Shown here piece after piece: positions 11,334 through 22,500 of a stretch of DNA of 64,000 nucleotides. The notes under the pieces were generated by a model. That model was not told where the DNA came from. It ran no database searches and saw only the letters and a list, made by a program, of their open reading frames with translations. The stretch is from positions 42,761,549 to 42,825,548 of the forward strand of contig CP136067.1 of assembly GCA_032622095.1 (NCBI GenBank). The letters run 5' to 3'. Made by a program: the position numbers and the translations under genes. Position 1 is the stretch's first letter. Each line of letters opens with the position of its first letter. The DNA is from Siphonodentalium dalli. Lineage: Eukaryota; Mollusca; Scaphopoda; Gadilida; Siphonodentaliidae.

Positions 11334-11602
11334 CGCCTATTTATTGGACATTACATAAACACTCCATAAAACAACAGCGGTATCACTTGGTAATCACCTA
11401 TTCATTGTGCTCACTGATAACAACTCTCTTCAAAGCATACATGTTTAGTATTGTTTACATAGTCGGTGTCATCGATGGCGTATAAACAAAAGAATCCGCA
11501 TATTATTTGGACATTACAAAAACACTCCATAAAACAACGGCGTCACCACTAGGTATTCACCTATTAATTGCGCTCACTGATAACAACTCTCTTCAAAGCA
11601 TA
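11334..11602. repeat. Tandem duplication, about 160-bp unit
   Basis: The segments 11334-11441 and 11497-11602 share long runs, including ACACTCCATAAAACAAC, TCACCTATT and CTGATAACAACTCTCTTCAA. The units are moderately diverged. No coding potential is recognised. Confidence 0.75.
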
Positions 11603-12069
11603 TATAATAAAAAAATACTGATTAGATGTCAAAGAGTTGTGTAATGTTCCCTTTGTACAGCCGTCATAATTCAATCAACGCCACCGTTACGGTACAATAT
11701 TTCCGTGGTACGAAATAGTTTCGTTGCCTAATTTTGTCTTGAATGTCGATCTATTCAGCGCTTTTTTAGTTAGCTTTCCATCTCCAATTGGGGTAAAAAA
11801 AGTTTTCGAAAAAGATTGGCCATTGGCTAATTTGGCTACCGACAGCACGAACCCTGGTGGACTTCGACTCGACTATTGGGGTTCGACAAGTCGACTCCAG
11901 AATCCTAGAGTCGTTTCAACACTATTCTGTACTGTTGGAATATGATGTCTGTGGGTGTTTAATAATCCATAGTAGAGATTCATTGCATGATCATGTTTGT
12001 TTGTGTCCAATGTCATCCGTAGTTGACTAGCTAGGTTTAGCGCATCGTTTGATACATTTCCGACATTTC
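11603..12069. other. Intergenic DNA, no gene recognised
   Basis: No exon or repeat with clear boundaries was found. A short run of CGACTCGACTATTGG / CGACAAGTCGACTCC words near 11866-11896 hints at a decayed element. Confidence 0.35.
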
Positions 12070-12355
12070 CGAAAAAATGATAAAAAATGATAAAATTGTT
12101 AAAGTATGTAAGAAAAAATTATAACAATTGATAAAGAATGTAGGAAAAAATGATAAAAAATGATAAGAATGTAAGAAAGAATGATAAAAATGATAAATTT
12201 GTTAAAAAGAATATAAGAGAAAATGATAAAAAAAAATTATAAAATGTATGAAAAAATAATTAAAAAAAAGAAAAAAATTGTTATAGAATGTAAGAAAAAA
12301 ATCATAAAAAACATAGAAATTGTTAAATACTGTAAGAAAAATGATAAACAATTCT
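12070..12355. repeat. Degenerate AT-rich array related to TTAA-element spacers
   Basis: A loose tandem series of the words AAAATGATAAAA, TTGTTAAA and ATGTAAGAAAAA. The same word order (ATAAAATTGTTAAAGAATG followed by TAAGAAAAAATG) occurs once in the spacer of the TTAA elements at 20821-21212, 29654-30044 and 49839-50230. This array therefore probably grew from that spacer, or shares an ancestor with it. Confidence 0.6.
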
Positions 12356-12371
12356 TAGGCCATGGACCAAA

Positions 12372-12372
<1 letters not shown>

Positions 12373-12403
<31 letters not shown>

Positions 12404-12414
12404 GAGAGAGAGAG
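12373..12414. repeat. (GA)n microsatellite
   Basis: About 42 bp of alternating GA with a single GGG interruption, directly after the AT-rich array. Confidence 0.95.
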
Positions 12415-13432
12415 CTGAACTGAAACCTTGCCCTTATAACCATTGTTAGAGGCTCAGAGCCCATAATGTGACATACATACTTTTGTTTGTTTGTTGATAG
12501 ATGAACATCTGAAGGGAGAAGGGCATAGCTTAAGGGTGATTGCCGGTGAGCCCTGACTGATACAGTTTGTAAAATATTTGACGGCAAGACGATGGATATT
12601 ATAATGTCGGTCAGTCTTGTTTCGATGAGCTACCGAGGGACAATAAAAAGCATTTTATATTCTGTATTGGGAACTGTATTCTGAATAGGTTTCCAGCAAC
12701 TGATTCGGTATTTCATCAATACCTTTAATACCTTGGCAAAAAAGACAGCTTTGAAAAAAAATGTCTCTTTGAGTATGAAACTTAACAAAACTGAAGCCAA
12801 CTGAAAGCAATTTTGAAGACAATATAATACTCTTCGGCTCCAAATAAAAGTGCAGGCCCAAATAATAGTGCAGGGGGGAAATTCCATTGAAAGTTAATAA
12901 ACATGCAGACCCAAATAATAATGCAGGGGGAACTCTGAGCAAAACATCGACATATTAACGGTGGTTAAATAAAGTATTGTTGTAGTATAGGAACAAGTAT
13001 CAAGTATAGGAATCGTCATATTAATATTAGTATGTGTCATTTGGTGTTTTATTCAATATTTAAATGTTCACATGTATGCCATATACATGTACATGCATAA
13101 AGTTATACCGGTAAGTTCACCATTTTGATATCAGAATCATATAGAAATGTTGAGTTTGTGCTGATTTCAGTTTTCATAGCCTCAAAATTAATAAACATGC
13201 AGACCCAAATAAGCACTTGGGAAATTACCCAAGAAAATAATAAACGTGCATGCATGTAAATTTGGACCCCAAGAGTATGTACATTTTTGTACATTCTACA
13301 AAAATTCTACATTTTGCAAAATAAGCAAAACGCATACCTAAATCAATTTGGTGTTACAAAATGTTTCTTTTCTGTTACAGATATACAATATTTTTCCCAA
13401 TTTTAGGAATGATTTGCTATCTCTTCTTCCAG
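12415..13432. other. TADA3: Upstream flank of TADA3 (candidate promoter and 5' UTR intron)
   Basis: No coding exon is seen. The words CATGCAGACCCAAATAA and AATAATAATGCAGGGGG recur (12846-12940 and 13195-13210), indicating a diverged repeat. Acceptor-like sites at 13379-13380 (CTGTTACAG) and 13431-13432 (CTTCTTCCAG) precede the start codon, so a non-coding first exon may lie further upstream. The transcription start cannot be placed from sequence alone. Confidence 0.4.
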
Positions 13433-13446
13433 GAGTGTTACGCTAT

Positions 13447-13452
13447 ATGTAA
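13447..13452 (+). promoter_or_regulatory. TADA3: Minimal start-stop uORF before the TADA3 start
   Basis: An ATG immediately followed by TAA lies 3 bp upstream of, and in frame with, the TADA3 initiator ATG at 13456. If transcribed, it forms a one-codon upstream ORF, a class known to stall ribosomes and tune initiation downstream. It also supplies the in-frame stop that fixes 13456 as the first usable start. Whether it lies in the mature leader depends on the unmapped transcription start. Confidence 0.6.
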
Positions 13453-13455
13453 AAT

Positions 13456-13588
13456 ATGAAAGGGAAGGGAAAGAGTATTCCAGACAAGGACAAGGACAAA
13501 GACAAAGACAAGGACAAGGATTGTCCACTACAGTTTCCAGACCTACAGCCTGTAGATCACCCAAAGCTATGTCCAAAGTATACATCTG
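13456..13588 (+). CDS. TADA3: TADA3 coding exon 1
   Basis: Residues 1-44 plus one base, starting at ATG and ending at a GTAAGA donor. After a Lys-rich start comes an alternating Lys-Asp tract (residues 10-22), then CPLQFPDLQPVDH and LCPKYTS, which align with the human CPLQFHDFKSVDH..VCPRYT block. The human protein has only a few residues before this block, so the charged tract is an extension. Confidence 0.93.
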
Positions 13589-16500
13589 GTAAGACATTCT
13601 TAAAGATGGATTATCTCTTTAAATAACAAATTTTAAATAGTTGCATGGGTATAAAATAATCAATATGAATTGAAGACTGTGTTCTGATTGGTCGGTGGGA
13701 ATACTCAATGCTGATTTGTTGAAATGTGGAGGCTATTGAGGCTATAAATTGGTTCTTGGTTTAGTTAGCCTCTGGACTAGCCTCAGGTCTGTGTCTATGG
13801 TGTGGTTGGGGTCACATAGCCTCCTGAGGCTAATTGTTTGTAGGGTTAGTTAGCCTCTGGATTAGCCTGAGGCTATGGCATGATTGGGGTCACGTTGCTT
13901 CATGAGGCTATTTGTTTTTGGGTTGGTTAGCCTCAGGTTGGGGTGTGTCCTGTTAGCCTCAGGTTTTTGTTTGGGTTGCTGTTAGCCTCTGTGGTCTGGT
14001 TGGTTTAGCCTCATGTTGTGGTCTGTCTGGATTGGATTTTAGTTACTTTTTCCCTTCTTCAGTTTCTATCCCCTAATTTGCAGAAGGTAACTTGCATATT
14101 AATTGAGATGACTAATGGGTGAACATCACCCAACTTCAATTGGGGAACTTCAATCTGATCCTGGGTCTAAGTTGAGGTCTGACACCATCTCAGTTGAAGC
14201 CTAAGCAGAATGAGGTTCCCAGAGGGTGAATTTGGTGATGTCAGCCTGCCGTGCTGGATAGTGCCACTAAATCCTCCCTCTTGGCTGTAACGGTGATATA
14301 AAGCTCCAATAAATGAAACCAATGTGTTAGAGTAAAGTCAAGCCTTGAAATAGAGTGTCTGTCATTTGCAGAATGAGGGCCACAGAGGGTAAATTTGGTA
14401 ACACTATCCTGCATGGCAGCTAGCATCACCATATTCACCCCCTGGGAACCTAATTCTGCTGAGACAAATGCTATGTGAGCCCTAGGATCAGATTGAATAC
14501 TCAAGTTGAAGTTGGTGATGTTCACCCATTAGTCACCTCGATTATGCATTTTATTTTCTGCAAATTAGGTGATATAAAAACTTCCCAGAAGGGAAAAAGT
14601 AACTAAAAACAATGTTAATTTGAGACTGTAGATACTTCCCAAAAGATGAGGCCTAAGCTGAATGATGTCCGAAGAGGGGGAATTTAGTGATGATAGCCCA
14701 CTGTGCTGGGTAGCATCACTAAACTGACCCACTGGGGACCTCATTTTGCAAATGAGAATATTTCAAGGCATGAATATAGTTATCTTTCTTTTACAGTTGT
14801 GGCCAGATCAGGGGAGGAGTGTGTTGGTATAGAAGAACTGGACGCTATACAGACTGACCTAGAGACACTCCTAGCGACAGCTGGCAAACGATTGCGTCTA
14901 CTCGAGTATGAAATTCAAGTACTTAGCGACTGGCAAGACAAGAAAGACATCAAGAAGCCCTCAAGCGGCGATAAAGTTGAGAAAATAGTGAGTCCATATT
15001 TCCTAAATATACTTTTCTCATCTGTTCTCATGAACAATTTGTTTCATCTTAAAAATTAAAAACTTTTAACTTTTTGAAGTACCGGACCAACACGGGTGAC
15101 CGGTCCTAAGCGATCCAATGACTCTGGTCTGGTCCGCAGTCTGGCTCTGGACTGTGGATTGGACCAGTTTTTTGCGGTCTGGTCCACATCCCTAATCTGG
15201 GGACCTCATTCTGCAAATGTCGGACACACTAAATTCGGGCTTGTTAATTACCATGTATTAGCTATGCATCATGGTTTGCATTTAGTTGAAATAGATCTCC
15301 TTATTGTGTGCATTAACAGATACAACACTGCGGTGTTATTGTCTGTATTCCAATTTCAATGCAACTGATTCGACTGAACACTCTGTTACATGTACGGTAA
15401 TGCCCTAAATAATCGACTCCTTAACCACAGCAGAATTATGGGTTATTTTTGAGGATTTAGTGAGAGATTTCCGATGAATGGCAATAAGCCATATTTCCGA
15501 CTAAATCCTGAAAAATACCACAGCAGAATTATGGGTAATTTTTGAGGATTTAGTCGGAAATATGGCTTGTTGCCATTCATCGGAAAGCTCTCAGTGAGAG
15601 CTTTCCGATGAATGGCAACAAGCCATATAATTCCGACTAAATCCTGAAAAATTACCCATAATTTACCTGTGGTTAAGGAGCAGATTATTTAGGGCATTAC
15701 TGTAATTGTCTGAATTGAAGGGAGAGCCATCAACACCAGGCAAAAGAGGAAAAGGCACAGAACCACTGAAGCCAAATAAGAAGTTAAAAGATGGAAGTGG
15801 TAAAGGCATACAACCACCTACTGCTCTACCTCCAAATCGGGCTAAAACAAAGAACATTAATCAGGTAAAAATGTAGGCCCATATAAGGGGCAAAGCAATT
15901 ATTCAGGTGAGGGAGGCTGATGATATAGAGAGTAATCAATTGGTTTCGATGATTACATGAAATAATTCATGAGGTGAGCCGGGCCCGGTAAAACCTTAGT
16001 GAACGGAGTGATCGATAGTTTTACCAATAGGACAGGCTCCCGAGTGCACTATGTCATGTAATCATCAAAACCAATTGATTAATTCTGTTTGTTACACACT
16101 TTCCACCAATAGGTGCTAATTCTAAAGATAATATGTGACAAAATAGTCCCGATCAGCTGATCGCATGCGCTCATGCACCTAGGATGTAATTCTCAGATGT
16201 GACATTATCACTTTTAATTCACCGAGAAATCCTTATAAAACATGACCAGTGTGTAATAAATGGGGGGCACAATATTCAGAAGGTATGAAACAAAGTCCCG
16301 TTTTGAGTTAGGCCGACAAAAACAAATTTATGTTGTTGGGGTTTCCGTACTGACCATATTTTAACCCACCCTTTTCCCAAATGTTTTTTTTTATGGTATA
16401 TATATCCATCATGATAAAATCAGCCTTCAAAACTCACTCCAGTATAAGTGAATTCTCGGATTGACCTGCACAATGTGCCGAACATACACCCTCTTCAGGT

Positions 16501-19500
16501 AGCTCTCATTGCGACGATGGTGTCTGCGACATAGACCACACAGCTATGGAACAACCCAGAAAAAGGTTGACTTTCATTGAGGGTTTTGCAACGTATCAAT
16601 GGGAACACAGATTCAAAATCATTTGCCATCAACTGGGATAAAAATTAATAATTAGCCGCTAATGGTGTACAAGCTCATTGATAGTTGGATAAATGTATTA
16701 CCTAAATGCAATCTGGCAGAAAGAGGTAAAAAAAATAATTTCTACATTGTGGATTTTCAACAACTGATTATCTGATTGCAACATTTTCTGAGAATGAGAA
16801 TTTCTATCATTTGATAGGCACCGCATGTAGAATGTCTTGACGATAAATGCCCATCTTCAGTTGTATTTCAATCTGCAAGTAAATGCCAACCAATAGTTTT
16901 GACGGATATGAAATAGTACAAAACAGATTAAAAACTATATGTCGCTTTAGGTAATACAAGGTGTATACAAGCATGCAAATAGTGTGCATGTCATTTGCAG
17001 AATGAGGTCCCCAGAGGGTGAATTTAGTGATGCAATCCCCTCTGGGGACCTCATTCTGCTTAGGCTTCATTTTATGGAAGGTATCTATAGTCTCAAATCA
17101 ACATTGTTTTTAGTCACTTTTTCCCTTCTGTGCAGTTTTGATGTCCCCTAATTTGCAGAAGATAAAATGCATGTTTGAGGTGACTAATGGGTGAACATCA
17201 ACAATTTCAACTGGGGAGCTTCAAACTGATCCTAGGTCTCCCATAGCTGTTAAGGCTTAAGTAGAATGAGGTTCCCATAGGGTGAATATGGTGATGCTAG
17301 CCTAAGTGTGGGATAGCATGACTAATTCACCCTCTTGGGACCTCATTCTGCAATGGCAGACACACTATATACAGGCCTGGGTGTAAAATGGACAGGTTTT
17401 GATTGAATAACTTATAACTTTGGTTGTTATAGGAATATTCTTAGCTCTAAAGTACCTTAATACTTTCATGACTGGAGATTCCTGAAATTTTGCGAAAACC
17501 CCTGTGCCAATGCATTCTCTTATATAAGCAAGTCTCCCAAAGGGAGCGTCACATATATAAGATAATACATTGGCCTAACACTATTTACCTTGACCTTGTA
17601 AGCCAGTACATTCTCTTATATATGTGAGGCTCCCTATGGGAGACTTGCATATATACAAGAATGCACTGGCACATGATCTTTAATGCTACACCAGTGCAGC
17701 TCCCATCCTGAAAGGGTTAATGTCCTTGTGATATATCTGTGGAAATGGTAGATGTTTGCCGGTTAATCAAATGACCAGGTGACTTCATAGAAAACAAACT
17801 GAACTATGTAAGGCTGCATCTTTTTTCTCACTGTCTTCTTTACTTAAATGGCAAACTATATACATCGTGTAATATCAGGGTTCACATAATTCACACCGTC
17901 ACATGGGTGAAAGGGAACTGCCCATGCTTGTTGAGGACAGAATTTTGCTATAAACCTTAAAGTTGAGCATATAAACTGGCCTTAATAAGGTGATGTGAAA
18001 CACTCCGGTAGGGTGATAAAATAGAAACGGAGAATAATCTTGCTCAAAGTAGTTATTTTACGAATATTAATCCAAATTGACAACGCGCAATCATTCTGAT
18101 ATATTAATTAAATGCAATGACTGTCGATGACGAAATAATTTATATTTGTTTATCGCCGATAGTTGCGTCCCGAATCCAGCTGAATCCAGATGTAAATATT
18201 TACAATTGAGCGTAGTTCAGATGATGTTTTCTATGGAGTGGTATGATCGATTTCTTTGAAATTTTCGGCGATATTAGTAGAATGCTACATTCCCCAGGTT
18301 GGCATAGTGCATGAGTAGTAACTTATCGGTTTCACGGACTAAACAAGTCCATAATATGTCTTTAAGTCTTTATGTGTATGGCAATATGCATTGAGTTATT
18401 GCCCTTGCCACACATTTGAAGCTGTCATGAACTGAATGATCTAAACCAATTTCGACACAATGGGAATGTGTGATGAGTACAGTAATGCTCTAAGTAATCG
18501 ACTCGGGGTCTCCTTAACCACAGCAGAATTATGGGTAATTTTTCAGGATTTAGTCGGAAATATGGCTTGTTGCCATTCATCTGAAACCTCTCACTGAGGT
18601 CGGGTGACATACCAAGTTACCTGCGCAATTTGCATATACAATTACGTCATGAAAGTAGTACTAACCTAATAAAGCTACCTTGACCTAATAAAGCTACATT
18701 GACATAATAAAAATAACGTTTATTAGGTAGGCTTTTTGTAGGCAATAGAGGTAGTGAGCGGTGGATATATTTGCATATGTTCTCACTATGTGCACAAGAT
18801 AACATTTGTTCAAATAGATGGTGGTAAAGTAATGCCCTAAATAATCGACTGAGAGCTTTCCGATGAATGGCAACAAGCCATATTTCCGACTATAATTCTG
18901 CTGTGGTTAAGGAGTCGATTACTTAGGGCATTACTGTACACAAATCATCTGACTGAGTAGCTAACAACAATCAAAGTTTGAAGTTTGCCATTTTACAAAC
19001 TAAACCTGCCAAATATCACGTTTGTGTGTTGTTCTCATTCAGACAAAAACAGAATTGGATGTTGTCGACTCTCCGATCGACGCACCAAAGCTTCCTAAGA
19101 ATGATGCAGTGAATAGATTCTGGGCTTCCGTCGAGCCCTATTGTACAGAGATCGGGAATGACGACATGAAGTTTCTAGAAGAAATTCTCCGTTCCCATGA
19201 AGATGATATGGATTACTTTAATATCCCGCCACTAGGACGGCTGTATTCAGAACGTTGGGCAGAAGAAGATCTTCTCGAAGAGCAGATAGATGGTAGGAAA
19301 TATTTTATCTCACAGATGTTTGGTTAGATAGAATTAACCCTTTCATGATTGGAGCTGTGCTGGTGCAGCATTAAAGACCCTGTGCCAGTGCATTCTCATA
19401 TATATACACTTGAGTCGAAGTCGGGTGCATGCTGCCAGCAGGACAGGTACATGAGGTGTAAATATGGCCGTCCAGTTGATATGACATGTATGAGTCCCAG

Positions 19501-22500
19501 TGATAGGCATATACATGTCATGCTTATAAGTTCCAGACTATATAACACCAGGAAACGTGTGAGATAGTGCAGATAAGAGGCAGTCTCTGTATATAGGACT
19601 ATATAACGTGAACCGCATAGGTAACATTTGTGTCTAGCTATCACATTTTAACCAATAATATAAAATGGAAACTCAAAGACAGCAACCTACCCAGCATGAT
19701 GTGTTCTTCACAAGCTTATAACATGATGAAGTCAGAAAATACCCTAAACATACGGTTATTCTGGTGTTAAATGTAGATCCAAGATGGCCACCGAGGTCAC
19801 GTGACCAATGTCGGGTGGCTGCAACTATATTTCTATATAGTCAAACAACATAAGACAAAGACATTTACGATATGTTGAAATCTTAATGCATTACCCGCAC
19901 CTATACATGAATTTACATGTACATACATGGTATATGTGACAACATACACATAAGTTCATAAGCACCACGGTCATGTGACTGTTCAAATGTGAGTATATAT
20001 AGCACATTTTGGTCGGGTATTGGTCCCTCCCTGAAAGATGTCAACGAATGAAGGTAAAGTGAGAAATAAATGTTGAGAATGAACAATTTCTGCATCGATA
20101 GCACCCATATATACCCATATAGGCATGGATATGCATCAAATACAGTCATTAGTGTGTAAACCAAGATGGCTGCCAAGGTCACGTGACCTCTATGGTGGTG
20201 GCATGAGTGGCTATGAACTTGCGATGCCTAATCACATATAAAGTTTCAAGACATTATTCCAAGCGATAATTGAGATACACTATGTTACTTATATACACAC
20301 AAAATGCTTGTATACACGTATTGTATGCTTGGCAGTGGGGAATTCGTCTGTGGTGCTGAGTTAACCCTTTGAGTGCCAGGGGCCGATATTATCGACCCTA
20401 AACCTACACAATAAGTCTGTTAGAGAATATAATAAAATATATTAAAATTGTAAAAAAAAAAAAAAAAAAAAAAAAATGTTAAGCCAATGCATTCTCTTAT
20501 ATATGCGAGGCGACCTATGGTCGACTCGCATATATAAGAGAATGCATTGGCACAGGGTATATGGGTTGATACAAAAATCGACCTGGCACTCAAAGGGTTA
20601 AAGATCCTTTGCCAGTGCACTCTCTTATATATATGAGTCTCCCATATGGAGCCTCACATATATAAGAGAATGCACTGGCTTACAAAGTCAAAGTAATTGC
20701 TAGTCCAATGTATTCTCGTATATATGCGAGGCTCCATATGGGAGACTCGCATATATAAGAGAATACATTGGCACAGGGATTTCACAAAATTTCACGAAGT
20801 TCCAGTCATGGAAGGGTTAACCCTTTACCCAACAAACCGGCCAAAACCGGCCAAATAAAGCTTCAACAGCCTAAAATATCTTCGGTCTGTCTCAATAGAA
20901 CCATACAAATATGGATATCATTGGAACCGGCTCCTTGACCACATTGTGATAGTTACAGTTATGCCCTGTGCCAATGCATTCTCTTATATATGCGAGTCGA
21001 CCATAGGTCGCCTCGCATATATAAAAGAATGCATTGGCCTAAAAAAAATCTTTTTTTAACACTTTTTACCATTTTTTCTTACATTCTTTAACAATTTTAT
21101 AATTTTTAATGTGTTAAGACAATGCATTCTCTTATATATGCGAGGCGACCTATGGTCGACTCGCATATATAAGAGGATGCATTGGCACAGGGCCGTTCTG
21201 TTGGGTAAAGGGTTAAGGAACACATATTAAGGCCTGAGAATAGTGTACCAGACATTTGTAGAATGAGGTTCCCAGAGCGTGAATATGGTGATGCTAGCCC
21301 ACACAGCAGGCTAGTATCACTAAGTTCACCCTCTGGGGACCTCATTCTGTTTAGGACTCATCTGCTATGGGAGACATAGGCTCAGATTTAGGTTCCCAGA
21401 TGGTGAATACATGTATTATGATATGCACCCATTTGGCAACTTGATTATGCAATCTGTCTTCTGCCAATTTGGAGATAGAGAAACTAAACTAAAAAAATTT
21501 TCTAAAGAAAGTAAAAAAAAATTTGTTAATTTGATAATAACAATACTTTCCAAAGAAGATGAGGCCTAAACAGAATGAAGTCCCCAGTGGGTGAATTTAT
21601 TGATGCTAGATCCTGTGCAGGTAGCATCACTAAATTCACCCTCTGGGGACCTCGCCCAATAGATGCTCAAATCCCCCTCACGGACATATTCTATATGTAT
21701 TGAAAAGACATTAGAACTAGGACAGCTTAAAATAATTATTTAAAAAAAAACCAACGAAAACTATTTCACTCTAAGCTGCACTCCAGTTTTCCCACATCAT
21801 GAATGCTAATTAGTTTGCTTAACCTAATAAATGTAAGGGCGTCATCTAAGTAATGAATGTAAAACAGAGGAAAATGACAGATTTGCCTCACAAGTGGCAA
21901 GTTTTGTGCAATGGATAAATCAAATATGTAGCTAATGTTGTCACTTAAATTGTTTATGTCCCCTCGGGGGATTTGTCATCTATTGGACTCGGCAGAGCCT
22001 TGCCCAATAGATGCTCAATTCCCCCTCATGGACATATTCTATTTGTATTGAAAAGATATGCATTTTAATACTGTAGGCACTTTAGTAATAGGCGCTCTGT
22101 ACATGAAGAATTTTAGTCATTCTCATCCTTACTTTTTCATGAACAATAAATTGTATTTGATGTAAAATTATGTAGGTTGTATTTTCAATACTGGAGTTCT
22201 TAATCTCTTTGCTGCTATGATGTCAATCTCTACCAGAGCGCACCAGTCATGCTTCCTTTCTGACTCTTTAACCGGCTGGGTACTAGTCCATGTTTCTATA
22301 TTTAGGATGGGAATTTCCATAAAAAATGGCGAAACCCGATCGCTCCAATGTCAAATTTTCTATGTGCTTTGAGAACAATTCCCACACTAAAACATAATGA
22401 CAGAATGGAGGATCAGAGCAGTAGTTTTGTTGACGATTTTCGCAAGCTACTCCTCAAAATTGCAGCAAATTAGAACTCTTGTGTTTGACTTGCCGTTCGA

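Noticed and set aside
12237-12587. Minus-strand 116-codon open frame
   Set aside because: It is a translation of the GA microsatellite and AT-rich array; Ser-Leu and Phe runs are low complexity.
20451-21037. CRISPR-like array of palindromic repeats
   Set aside because: The hairpins are inside TTAA-flanked elements, spacing is irregular, there are no unique equal-length spacers, and the DNA is animal nuclear.
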